A stretch of 64,000 nucleotides of DNA from Diphasiastrum complanatum (lineage: Eukaryota > Streptophyta > Lycopodiopsida > Lycopodiales > Lycopodiaceae). Within the stretch, counting starts at the first letter, position 1. Each line of letters begins with the position of its first letter. Shown here piece after piece: positions 45,462 through 56,220 of this stretch. The translations under genes and the position numbers were made by a program. The notes beneath the pieces are model-generated. The model ran no database searches. It was not told the origin of the DNA and saw only the letters and a list, made by a program, of their open reading frames with translations. The stretch covers positions 7,559,221 to 7,623,220 of the forward strand of contig CM055106.1 in assembly GCA_029204225.1 (NCBI GenBank). Direction: 5' to 3'.

Positions 45462-46369
45462 ATGATGGCTAGGACCAAATCTACTACTGTGCCATAACAA
45501 CTATACAGCCATCCCATGTCCGTGTTCTCCTTGTTACTGGTTGTAGACATGGCAGAAAGCAAGTCTGGCTGAGGGAGATTAGAAAATTCCATAGATCAAC
45601 TGAACTATTGATCCCGAGAGCTCCTTTCGGCCAATCTATCAGGAATGTCACTCTGTCACTTGGGCTAAATGTTCGTTTTGCCGTGACAGCCATGCAGGCC
45701 TTATAGGGTGCTGTAGAAGACTTTTTGGCCCAGTTTTTTGAGGATACCTATCTTTTGGTCGTGCATGGTAAGCATGTCACCATCATGCCAAAAGATTTCG
45801 TCATTCTCAGAAGTCTTTGGGACTGTCATTCTGGTTTGCATGTGGATAATGCCAGCACCTCCAGACACCTGCCTCTGGATAGAACAAACTTGTCGACTAC
45901 CTCTAGGAGGAAAATGAAGCAGCATGTTTCCAATAAAGCTGGATCTCGAAGGCCAGCTACTTTTCTTCCTCCTAGAGTTATCCCTGCCAAGAGACCCCCC
46001 ATCGTCCTGAGCTTTGAATCAGATGCTGGAGAATCTGATTCAGACCGAGAATCACCCTCTCATCCTCACGTTATTCGTCCAACTCCTCAGAAGGTTTCTT
46101 CACCAAAAGTGATGATTACCCAAGAGGAGCTCGACAAAATAACCGAGAAATCTGTAAATATTGTATCTACTTCTCTTTATGCTCCTGTACATAATCTTTT
46201 TGTCAGAATTTCATATGATCCTGCACAAGTTTTTTTTTATTCTGACCATTATAACCAGTACGAGGCTTACTTAGCTAATAAAATTGATCTTCTCGGCAAT
46301 TATTTTGATCTCTTTCTTCCAGATTCACATAAAAGCTTTAGATTAGGTCCCAAATATCTTCAACATTAG
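45462..46369 (+). pseudogene. Histone H3-like (CENH3-like) domain with C-terminal extension
   Basis: H3 forms the nucleosome core with H4. ATG ATG opens M-M-ARTKSTTVP, keeping the H3 tail start ARTK, and is followed by a TAA and a change of frame in the tail. The fold then reads LREIRKFHRSTELLIP, APFGQSIRNVT, VRFAVTAMQAL, a TAG (45704) at the Gln position, VEDFLAQFFEDTYLLVVHGK and VTIMPKDFVILRSLW. LLIP, ED before the long-helix end and KDF resemble plant CENH3, but loop 1 has H3 length. About 150 further residues follow: a Ser/Glu/Asp linker (SFESDAGESDSDRESPS) and a segment ending LGPKYLQH. No histone normally has this tail. Either a pseudogene or a fast-evolving captured copy. Confidence 0.7.
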
Positions 46370-46424
46370 ACGGTTCTTCAAAACTAGATAAAGCATAAGA
46401 AGTGGATGAGATACCCTCAACTTG

Positions 46425-48040
46425 CTATCCTTTGCCTTGATATGTGAGCCTTGATGGCTCCACTTTTGCCCTTGAAGATCTCCTTGGTGTGATAGGTGGG
46501 TTTGGTGCTTGCTCCTCCATGAGCTCCTCCTCAAAACCAAGATCTTGCTCCTCGGCCATCTTCTTCTTGATTGTTGGAGCACTTAAGCCTTCTTCAAGCA
46601 TATGCATATGATTTTCATCAAAGATGACATCCCTTGAAACAACAAATTTGTTCAAGGATGGGAGATAGACTTTGTAGCCCTTGCTTGAGCTTGCATATCC
46701 AAGCATGATCCCTCTTGTGGAAGATGGATCCTCCTTGGTTCTTGTTTCCAATGGCACATGCACATAACATATACACCCAAAAACTTTCAAGTGATTAAGA
46801 TTGGGTTTCTTTCCATACAACATCTCATAAGGAGTTTTGCCTTCAATTGCTTTGCAAGACACCCTATTCATCAAGTAGTTTGCACATACAAGAGACTCAC
46901 CCCAAAAGGATTTGGGCAAACAAGCATCTAATCTTAAAGCCTTAGAACATTCACATAATGTTCTATTCCTTCTTTCAGCAACTCCATTTTGTTGAGGAGT
47001 GTAAGGACATGAAGTCTCTTTCTTGATCCCTTCCTCCTCACAAAAGGCCTTGAATCATTGGAGATGAATTCTCCACCATTGTCACTTCTAAGAATCTTGA
47101 TGCTATGATTATGATGCTTTTCCACAAACAACTTGAACTTTACAAAAGTATCAAATACTTGAGACTTGAAGGAAAGTAAGAACACCCAACAATATCTTGA
47201 GTAGTCATCAATGAAGGTTAAAAACATGGATGAACCTCCATTAGATTTGGTGCTAGCAATGTGCACATCCGAGTGTATGAGTTCAAGAGGATGAGATGAC
47301 TTTGTGATGGAGTTAGGAAACACCTTATTATGTGCCTTGGATAAGGCACAAGCTTCACAAACCTTGTCTTCCTTCCCAATCGACCTTGGTAGGCCTAAAG
47401 CATACTCCTCCTTGATCATAGCCTCCATGGAACCCGAGTTGACATGTCTAAGTCTTTTGTGCCATAAAGTAAAGGTAGATATCTTGCTCTTCTCGGCCAA
47501 CATGACAACATTAGTATCCACAAATGCATCCAGCTTATAAAGTTTGCCAAGTCTAGTGCCCTTAGCCACTATCTTACCCTTCTTCTTGATGAAACATTCA
47601 TTTGAAGCAAAGTCAACATTGAAACCATTGTCTACCATTTGGCCAACACTTAGTAGATTCTTTGTTATTGTAGGAATGTACAAAACACCTTCTATGTTGA
47701 TCTTTTTGGAATATCCTAAGCAAAGGGGAATGCTACCAACTCCTTCAATCTTACAAGCCTCATCATTTGCTGTATAGATAGACTTTATAGGTCCATCATA
47801 AGATAAGAGAGAAGAGAAAAACTCCCTTTTACTAGTCATGTGTGAACTAGCACCCGAGTCAATCCACCAAGGATCTTCTTCTTTGAAGCTTGTTGAAGAA
47901 AATATGGACATCATGAGAGAGTCCTCATGTGAGCTCTCCTCCTCCTCCTCTTTGCTCATGTTGGCTTGGATTTGATCTTGCTTCCCCTTGAAGCATTCCG
48001 AGGCATAATGCCCCATCTTGCTACAATAGTAGCACTTCAC
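46425..48040 (-). pseudogene. Copia C2 knuckle, protease and integrase
   Basis: Starts at the gag CCHC knuckle CYYCSKMGHYASEC, then protease WWIDSGASSHMT with intact DSG, VLYIPTITKNLLSVGQM, and the gag-pre-integrase domain LWHKRLRHVNSGSM (Arg where Gly is usual). The integrase zinc pair is CEACALSKAHNK. The core has the first Asp in HSDVHIA, the second in FIDDYSRYCWVF and the region RSDNGGEF. After a frameshift near 46930, ESLVCANYLMNRVSCKAIEGKTPYE and RSSRAKVEPSRL form the C-terminus. Order protease-integrase before RT is Copia. Several small lesions. Confidence 0.92.
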
Positions 48041-48799
48041 CTTTGATTTGTCCTTCTTGACTTTGGTGGTTGATGGAGATGCCTTTCAGGGTCCTTCTTG
48101 ATCCTCAAGCTTTGTAGACTTCTTGAGTGTTGATCCTTTGCCTTTGGACTTGCCTTTGCCTTTGGTGAAGAGAGCTTGGTCATCTCCACCTCGGATGGAA
48201 AGCTTATCCATCCTCTCTTGCATTTGGCTCCTTCTTGATTCCTCGGCCATGAGTGTGCCTTGGAGTTCTTCAAGTATGGGTAGCTTACCCATAATTGCAT
48301 ATCCCTGAACCAAATTGTCAAATTCAAAGCTTAGTCCATTCAATATGAGTTAAACAAGCTCTTCATCCTTGATAGGATCACCTATAAAGGCTAGCTCTTT
48401 GTTCAATTCCTTTACTCTTAGGACAAAAGTATGTGCACTCTCTCCTTTCTTTTGATAGCTTCTATAGATTTGATTCTTCAAAGCTAACATTCTAGTTTGG
48501 TTTTTGGATTCATAGACCTTTTTCAAAGTCTACCAAGCATCTTGAGCTGAAGTGCAATCTCCTACCTCTCTTAAGAGTTCATTTGCAACATTCATTTTTA
48601 TGCAATGTAGTGCAACATTGCACCTCTTGATGTATTTGGCTTTTTCTTGAGGATGAATAGGTTCACCCTCCTTACCATTTAGAATTTCCATCAGATCTTG
48701 CATGATCATGATGGATTCCATTCTAACTTTCCATATGGAATAGTTAGTTTTGTTGAGCCTTTCATTAGTATCCAAAAGATATGCATTTATAGATGCCAT
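48041..48799 (-). pseudogene. Copia C2 gag
   Basis: From the ATG at 48799: NERLNKTNYSIWKVRMESIM (the typical L.G.NY..W..... block), PQEKAKYIKRCNVALHCI, then in-frame stops near 48530 and 48345 and continuation NGLSFEFDNLVQGYAIM and a Lys/Gly/Ser-rich basic region before the knuckle. Three nonsense codons are visible. UBN2-type Copia gag. Confidence 0.88.
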
Positions 48800-49596
48800 C
48801 TAGTCTCCTAATCAAGGACTTGACACAAATGAAGGTTACTTCTATTGATTTGATTGAAGGTCTACCTTATCCCACTTCTTAGGGACCTGAAAAGATCAGT
48901 AATAGACTTCCTATAAAGATCTAAGAATGATCTCTAACAAAATCAAATCATAGAATACTAGACACAATGCACTTGCTTGATTGAAGTAGACAATACTAGT
49001 AGAATTGCCCCTCTTTCTATAAAGAACATTAAAGCTTCCAAATGATCTGATCAAGAGTGAATTTAAGCAACCTAATATACTTCCAAAATCACTTGTAAAA
49101 TATCTAAATGGAACTTAATGAGGATGCAACACAATCTACTATCCAATCACAAGCAAAAAATGATCAAAATTGATGAAAAATTGATCTAATTTGGTGCATA
49201 AGTCAAGCAATGGTTGGACTGAACCTAAATCACTTTAGGAGGTGTCTACTACACCTTAGAACAGCCTTGAAGAGTCCCCAAAACTCTGATCTTCCCTCTC
49301 CTTGAATGCTAGAAAGCCTCCTCTATGAAATCACCTCCAAAACTTGCTTAGAGATCAATGCTTGGAGCAAGCAAAACTTGCTATCTTGGTAATGTGAATT
49401 GAATTCAACTTTGCCTCTGGTTTTAGACACCTAAACACCTGCAAATGAAGTCACACAACACCAATCTCCAATGTATTTGACTCACTTTGAGTTCTAGAAT
49501 CAATACTAGATGCTAAGATCCAATCTACACAAGATTTAGATCAAAAATTGTGATCAAATTGAATGAAAACCAAGGATTTAGCTCATTTCAGCCTTT

Positions 49597-49610
49597 AGGC
49601 TCTGATACCA
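49597..49610 (-). promoter_or_regulatory. Primer-binding site of Copia C2
   Basis: TGGTATCAGAGCCT on the minus strand, abutting the LTR end ..TTTTTACA. Confidence 0.93.
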
Positions 49611-50292
49611 TGTAAAAATTACAGCAAATAAGGATCCTAAAACACTTGAAATGATGAGGGAAACAATAGATTATGATTTCATAAGATTAGCACAAGTTGA
49701 ACCATCAAAATCCATCAAAAATCTATGCTTGAACCTCACTAAATGGCCCAAATTCTTGAAGAAGGCTTCACACGTGTGAAAGTACGGCCTCCCACAGTCT
49801 GAGTACTGTACACCAGACCTACATTTAATCCTATAATCATTAGTAATCACAAGTACTCAAACAATTATGAACATAGAGAGCAATTGCACCATTATGAGAG
49901 AAAAAACATGAAATTGCTTGATTGATTTTGGTGAGATATCATCACCTATATATGTATGATCCATCACGGTTTTGGGCAGGTATGAGTAGCCCTAAACCTA
50001 TCCCTAATGCTAATTTTGGTGGATCTTTCATCCCTACCAAGTTAGGGTTAGAATCTTGGAGATCCCTCAACAATGCAAAAATTACCAAAAATAGCTCCTA
50101 TTTTTTCTCCCTTGTATCTAAGCATAATTTGGACTCATTCCAAAGGTTCTAACACTTAGGTCTACTTGAGAACATCCTTATGAATGGAATCCTATGCTAT
50201 TTGGCACGTGTGACAAGCCACATCATGACCATCTAACAATTTACAAGTCATATGACCAAAACTAGTCAAGCTAGAATTGTGAATTTTTAACA
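49611..50292 (-). repeat. Copia C2 5' LTR
   Basis: About 682 bp with near-inverted termini (TGTAAAAATT ... AATTTTTAACA on the plus strand). The inner end is fixed by the PBS. The outer end is by TG/CA rule only, because the other LTR is missing. Confidence 0.7.
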
Positions 50293-50869
50293 CACCTACC
50301 ATTCGAAGTGTCCCTTCTTCATAACGAATCTTCATTGAAGGAAAAAATGCCATCAAGAATGTCTTCTAGTCTTCATATTGACACAAAGGCTCTTATAAAC
50401 TATTTTGGCCTCAATAAACCATTTTCCTTTCTTGCTTTGATTTACTTCCAAGATACAGGTATATGGACGATTTATGTCTCCATAAATTTAACTGACATCC
50501 ATTATATTTTCACATACACTGACATAGGGCTTTACATTCTCAACTATTGTTCTTAATTGGAATTCGGATAATCTTTTGTGAGCAATCAACAATTTCGTTC
50601 CGTTTCCTTAGTAATACATTTTGAATCTTGAATTGCTCGTCATTAGAAACTACAACTAAACATGTCTTGGTCTTCATGACCCTTAACCTGAGGAAATTCC
50701 TTGAGCTTTAAGGCAGAATCTTAAAAGTACTTGGGCATCTTGTTAATATCATGATATAAAGTACATTTCATTATTACAATATGTCAAAAAATTTCCATTT
50801 TAATAAAACCACTTAGCAACTATTGATATTCTCATCCATCAAAGTCAGTTATGAGTGTTGCTAGAAATA
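50293..50869. other. Unassigned interval between Copia elements
   Basis: Short ORFs only. Minus-strand stretches near 50640-50560 look weakly coding (KTKTCLVVVSNDEQFKIQNV), perhaps a retroelement remnant. No firm call. Confidence 0.3.
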
Positions 50870-51934
50870 GCTTATTGCTATTTAACAAACTTACTAAAAA
50901 ATAATAAAGTATGAAAAATAGCTCTAATTCTTCGGATGTAACTATCATTTGAAGACTGATTATGGCATTTGAACTTGGCATAGAATTTTATAGCTACTCT
51001 TGTAGAACAACTGATCAAACAGATCTTGATTCTACTAACAAAGCGCACAGTTTACTTCACAAAATAATAAGAAACAAACGCAAACTCGAAATATTTTTAT
51101 TCGTGATCAACCTCGAAGGATTCGCAAACTTTGTCTTGCAGTCAACTCGAAAAATTCGCCAAATTGTTACCTGTAAAAGCTCGTGGCTTTCTTGTTGAAG
51201 CTTGAAAGATTCGCAAACAGAATCTTGTCACCAAATATTATGTTTCTAGTTCAAACCTCAGATGTCGTGAAATTGTTGTGAACAATTCGCAAAATCTTCT
51301 GGACTATTCTTTAAACTCACCTGTCGTGAACAGTTTGTGAAATATTCTAGATTTCTTCTTCAAACTCAAGAATTGTCATTTGTCGCGAACAATTCGCGAA
51401 AGACGAAAACGTCGCAAAGAGACAAGTGTTGCGAACAATTCGCAAAACACGAAGCTAAGATGAAGAGATAATTGTCGCAAATAATTCGTGAACAGAAATT
51501 ATTCGACCCTGGAAAAAAAGCGTCTATTTGAATATCAACCGTCGTAAACAATTACATATCTATTGTTACAGCATTAAAAGGCCAAAAGACCTGTCCTGTA
51601 GCAATATAAATACATGTGCACTACTTGTTGTAACTCACTCACTCAATTAGAGACACAACAGTGAGATAAGACAGCAAGACATGTATATTGATGAATCAGA
51701 TTCAGAGTTATAAAAATTTATTTATTTTTTATCAATAATTTCTTATTGTTTAATTTGTCTTAAGTTGTCTCTTACTTCCGCATATTATTTCTGCATGCAA
51801 ATTCAATCAAAGCATAAACTGTTCTATTAGTACATAGATCAGACATAATCCTGATTGAAGGCATTGATATCAGTTTGATTTATTCAAACTTTCATCGTGT
51901 TCTCTATGGAAGAATAATAATTATTTTTCCTACA
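50870..51934 (+). repeat. Probable 5' LTR of Copia C4
   Basis: Noncoding, with TATAAATA at 51605-51612 and its end set by the PBS at 51936. The left border is approximate. It contains the spaced motif repeats at 51150-51500. Confidence 0.55.
51150..51500 (+). repeat. Repeated TCGCGAACAATTCGCGA-type motifs in LTR
   Basis: At least five copies, 40-60 bp apart, of a near-palindrome like GTCGCGAACAATTCGCGAAA: about 51270, 51322, 51379, 51427 and 51472, with half-copies at 51150 and 51207. They lie 100-450 bp upstream of the TATA box, where U3 enhancers sit. Confidence 0.75.
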
Positions 51935-51935
51935 G

Positions 51936-51947
51936 TGGTATCAGAGC
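51936..51947 (+). promoter_or_regulatory. Primer-binding site of Copia C4
   Basis: TGGTATCAGAGC following TTCCTACAG. Confidence 0.95.
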
Positions 51948-52113
51948 ATACAGAATTAAATCTGATACAGTGTCAGAGTATATAGGTTCAAAGCTGATAT
52001 AGTGATATCAGAATGAATCAGAGTCGATACAGTGGTATCTTTGTACTCCTCTCAGCATTCTTCATACATTCATCAACAAGCCGGTTTCTGGAGTGTTACT
52101 AAAAAATTAGAAG

Positions 52114-52981
52114 ATGTCGTCCATCATCAATATTCAGTCTAAGATCACTACAATCTTGGACCTAGAAGGTTCAAACTACTGGATTTGAAAATTAAAGACT
52201 TCACTCTTATTGAAGGGCGAAGGTCTATGGCAATGGGTAGAACCAATTGAGGAGAAGCCAGTAGCTGCTCCTAGCAAAGAACTTCAAGAATGGAGTTTAA
52301 AAAATGACAAAGCTATAGCAGTTATTGTGTTTTCAGTGCATGACAATATAATGCTAGATCTTATATCAATTTTGAATGCAAAGGATTTATTAGAAGAATT
52401 GCAAACCAAGAATGAGACTCGATCTCGTAATCAGATCATGTTCTTAGAAGACCAATTAACTTACCTACAGTGGGACGACAAAGACCTGAACACATTCGTG
52501 CGAAAGATTAAAGATCCGTTTATTTCCTTATAGAATTCTGGTGCAAAAAATAAAACTACAAAGGAAAAACAGCTTAGTTATTTTCTTTGAGCCCTACCCA
52601 GGTCATTCCACACAACTCAAACTTTGTTGGCGAAAGATGCAACAATGACACTTCAAAAGGCAATAGACGGAGTTAAAGAGAAAATAGAAGCTCGTGAACG
52701 TTATGACGATAATGGTAGTTCCAAAAATGCTCTATTTACTCAAAAGAATAAATCTTCTAAGAAGTCTAAGTTTAAGAGGGAGTTGTCTAAAAGGAATGCA
52801 TCTAAGACAAATGATCAACAATCTGAAAAACAACAAAAATATTCTGGTGATAAGAAGATCTGCAACAGATGCAAAAAGATCAGGTCACACAAAAGATAAG
52901 TGCTGGTTAAATCCAAAGATTGAATGCATTCATTTACGGGTTCATGCAGAAGTAGACTGTTATCATAATCCAAAAAAATAA
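52114..52981 (+). pseudogene. Copia C4 gag
   Basis: ATG near 52114 (MSSIINIQSKITTILDLEGSNYWI), then TGA where Trp is expected (NYWIWK block), then LKTSLLLKGEGLWQWVEP, WSLKNDKAIAVIVFSVHDNI and QLTYLQWDDKDLNTFV. After a stop near 52531, a Lys/Ser-rich basic region leads to a knuckle read across a frameshift (CNRCKK and GHTKDKCWLNP). Typical Copia gag order with at least three lesions. Confidence 0.88.
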
Positions 52982-53063
52982 AAAGGAACAAAATCGAAAC
53001 GAACTTTCAGATTCAAACTATCTCGAAGACAAAGCAAAATGCTCCAGAGCAGCAGAAGACAGG

Positions 53064-54045
53064 ATGACAAGGAACTTAGCAGCTTATGTTAGTGCTAATC
53101 TATGTTGTTCATCTAATTCAAAAATTCGAGAAGTAGTACTTGATTCGAGAGCCACCTCACATTTTGTTTTCTCAATACAAATTTTATCTGAGTACAAGAA
53201 GACGAACTATTTGAGATTTATTATACTTGGAGATGGTTCTAAACACGTGGTTGATGGAACTTGTGTAATATGGCTAGACACGGACTTGTGTACTATGAAA
53301 CTTGTGTACTATGGCTGGACACGAATCAAGGAGATAAGAAACTGGACGAAGTTCTCTATGTCCATATTCTATCTTCTATTTGTAGCTAAGATAGTCGATA
53401 CAGGCATGTCAGTAACCTTCACGAAGAACTCTTGTAAATTGTTCGAGGAAGATTCTGATAACCTTCTTGCTAAAGGCAACAGAGAAGGAAATTTATATCA
53501 CCTGAACATTCGAACAAGAATCAAACAAGTCAATCAAACTCAAGAATCAATAGATATGTTGTGGCACAACAGGCTAGGTCATATGAACATGGAAGCCTTG
53601 TACCAAGCCAACAAAAGTCAGAGAATTCAAAGAGTCAAAATCAAAAGTAAAGATATTCGAACTACCTGCAAATCCTGACTTAAAGGCAAGATGACTAGAA
53701 CACCTTTCAGTAAGGATGTTTATTAAACAACTAAGGTACTTGAAATCGTGCATTCAGATATTTGTGGACCATTTGGAGTATTGTCGTTGGGTGATGCAAA
53801 GTACTTCATTACATTTATTGATGACTTTAGCAAGTTTGTTGTGGTCTACTTTATTCGTACTAAATTTGAAGCTTTCGAGAAATTTGTTGAGTATACAAAT
53901 TGGGTTGAGAAGTAGACAGGGAATAAGCTTAAGCAAATTCGCACAGATCGTGGAGGTGAGTACATTTCCAACAAATTCAAGGCTTATTGTTCTGATCGAG
54001 GTATTTGACAAAATTTCCAACAAGTTCACACGCCGTGGGAATTGA
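53064..54045 (+). pseudogene. Copia C4 protease and integrase N-half
   Basis: Protease core VVLDSRATSHFVF has DSR for DSG. GDGSKHVVDGT follows, then a short duplicated segment (ACTTGTGTACTATG twice near 53285-53310). MLWHNRLGHMN is the gag-pre-integrase motif. The integrase core is read across frames as EIVHSDICGPFG (first Asp), TFIDDFSKFVVVYF (second) and [14 protein letters not shown], then the frame ends. The loss of the protease glycine and several shifts show decay. Confidence 0.9.
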
Positions 54046-54799
54046 TCCTCAAGTGTGAATGATCTTATTAAGCTTTATGATTAGCACACAAACTGATTAT
54101 AGATTGAATATCAAGATCTAGTACATAATTTAATGGCTTAATCACAATCTAGCATGCTAAGAATCAAAGAATGATAGCCTTGATTAACAAGAGAGAAAAA
54201 GTACAAGAATTTAATGCATGAGCATAAGCCTCGACTTGAGTTAGAGAGAGAAAGAGAGAGCAATATTCAAGCAAATGATAGTGTAGATCCAAAATGGCAT
54301 GGAATAGCTTCAAAGCTTGGTTCTTCATCAAAGATTATGAGAATGTCTACACATATTTATGGAGTTTGAGGTAGCTTGAGGTAGAACCACATCCATCCAC
54401 CTTCCATCCACATCCAAAAGTGAAAACTAGACTATTAGTGACATTTGTCACTTCTCATGCATGCATTTCTACCTACTTTTACCAAGTGTCATTTTTTTCA
54501 ACTAGAATTGTACACTATGCATGTGTCCATTTCACTTTGTGCATGTCTTGCATGTCACTGTGGATCACTTACAACCATTCAATGTGATATGCCACAAGTT
54601 TCTACAAGCATAATATTGATATTTCTAAGTCTACAATCTATATGCAAGTTGTATACTACCAAGTAGACTTGAAGAACCCATGTAGCTCGAGTTCTTTCTA
54701 GGCCAAATTTGGCATTTACAATATGAAACAACAAACTCACATAGTAAAAACTTTGTGACAAGCCTAAAGTCAAGATAGATGATTTTTCATTCCTCAACA
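54046..54799 (-). repeat. Copia C3 3' LTR
   Basis: In minus sense it starts TGTTGAGGAATGAAAAATC directly after a purine tract. The outer end is near 54046-54060, where C4 integrase sequence stops, but is not fixed exactly. It contains GAGAGAGAAAGAGAGAG and direct CATGCATG words. Confidence 0.65.
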
Positions 54800-54812
54800 C
54801 TCCTCCTAAAAA
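54800..54812 (-). promoter_or_regulatory. Polypurine tract of Copia C3
   Basis: TTTAGGAGGAG on the minus strand, directly before the LTR start TGTTGAGG. Confidence 0.75.
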
Positions 54813-54816
54813 TAAT

Positions 54817-56220
54817 CTATGTTGACTTGAACATGGATCTTGGAGTTACTCCAAGATTGGCTCTATGCTTGATGAAGGAATTCTTGCTCAAAGGTTTGGT
54901 GAGCAAATCTGCAATACAAGATGATGTGTCGATGTGCTCCAAGTAGATTTTTCCTCTAATGAGCTTCTCTCTCATGAAGTGATGTGCAACTTTGATGTGT
55001 TTGCTCCTTGCATGAAATATTGGATTGTTGGCAAGAGCTTGTGCTAAAATATTGTCACACATGATCAAAGGTAGATCATCTTCCTTGATTATCTTTAGTT
55101 CCATTAGCAGCCTCTTGATCCAAAGCACTTCTTTTGTTGTAGTAGTAAGTGCCTTATATTCAGCTTCACAAGATGAGAGTGATATAGTATCTTGCTTTTT
55201 GGAAAGCCAAGATATCAAATTTCCTCCAAGATATATGACATATGCACCTTTAGATTTCCGATCTGCTTTATCACTTGCAAAATCCGAGTCAGAATAGCCA
55301 ACTATGGAAAGATCTTCACTTTTATATAATAAACCATAATCATAGGTTGAAGATATGTACCTAAGTACCCTTTTGGCCATTTTCCAATGATGAATAGTAG
55401 GATTTTGCATAGCTTGGCTCAACTTATGACTTACATCAGGCCTAGTTATAGTGAGCCAAATTAAGAAGCCTATAAGACTCCTAAAAAGAGTGATGTCCAC
55501 GAAGGATCTTTCATCACCTTTGTTAGGGTCTTTTACGATTTGCTCCAAAGGAGTATCAATACTCTTACAATCTAGCATATTGAATTTTTTTTAACATTGA
55601 AAGAGCAAAATTGGATTGACATACAAAAGCTTTATCATTATGGAAGTCATTCTCTAATCCTATAATGTAATAAATTTCTCCAAGGTCTTGCATCTTGAAT
55701 TCTTTTCCAAGTGCAATTTCGGTTTCTTCAATTAACTTGATACAACTTCCTGTCAGGATAATATCATCAACATAAATGAGAAGAATGACAATATCTCTAT
55801 CATAAAACTTGACATATAAGGATGGATCATTGTTACTAAGATTTACTCCTAGTGAGTCAAGAAAAGTGTTAAGTCGAGAATACCACGATCTTGGAGCCTG
55901 CTTTAGTCCATAGAGAATTTTAAAGAGCAAGCAAACTTTGGTCTTGTCATGGATGAACCCAAGAGGTTGATCCATATAAATTTCTTCTTCTAGATATCCA
56001 TTTAAAAATGCATTAGAGACATCTAGTTGAAAAACTTGCCATTTAAAAAAACAAGCAATAGAAATTATGATTCTAATTGATACCGTCTTTGCAACTGGAG
56101 CAAAAGTCTCCTCATAATCAAGTCCATTAACTTGAGCAAAACCCTTTGCACAAAGTCTTGCCTTGTACTTGTTGATTGTGCCATCTTGATTATATTTGAC
56201 TCAAAAAACCCATTTGCAAC
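54817..56220 (-). pseudogene. Copia C3 reverse transcriptase and RNase H (3' half)
   Basis: Begins at the inversion breakpoint with CKWVF*VKYNQDG, then INKYKARLCAKGFAQVNGLDYEETFAPV, WQVFQLDVSNAFLNG, LYGLKQAPRSWY and the active site LLIYVDDIILTG (YVDD intact). A frameshift near 55565 leads to the RNase H: IVGYSDSDFASDKADRKS, ISLSSCEAEYKAL and LPLIMCDN with the three acidic residues, then HIKVAHHFMREKL. Only a few lesions are visible, making this one of the better-kept pol domains here. The upstream gag-protease-integrase half is in plus orientation at 60846-62981. Confidence 0.93.

Larger units (their letters stand above)
46370..50292 (-). mobile_element. Ty1/Copia element C2, 3' truncated
   Basis: In minus sense: 5' LTR (50292-49611), PBS, leader, gag, protease and integrase, ending near 46370, where it abuts the H3-like frame. 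RT, RNase H and 3' LTR are missing. Leader 48800-49596 has no gene. Confidence 0.9.
51935..54045 (+). mobile_element. Ty1/Copia element C4, 3' truncated
   Basis: PBS, gag, protease and integrase in plus orientation. It breaks off inside the integrase near 54045, where the LTR of Copia C3 begins. No RT or RNase H. Confidence 0.9.

Noticed and set aside
45462-45840. A functional CENH3 gene
   Set aside because: Stop in the tail, TAG in the fold and a frame change; loop 1 lacks the extra residues typical of CENH3.
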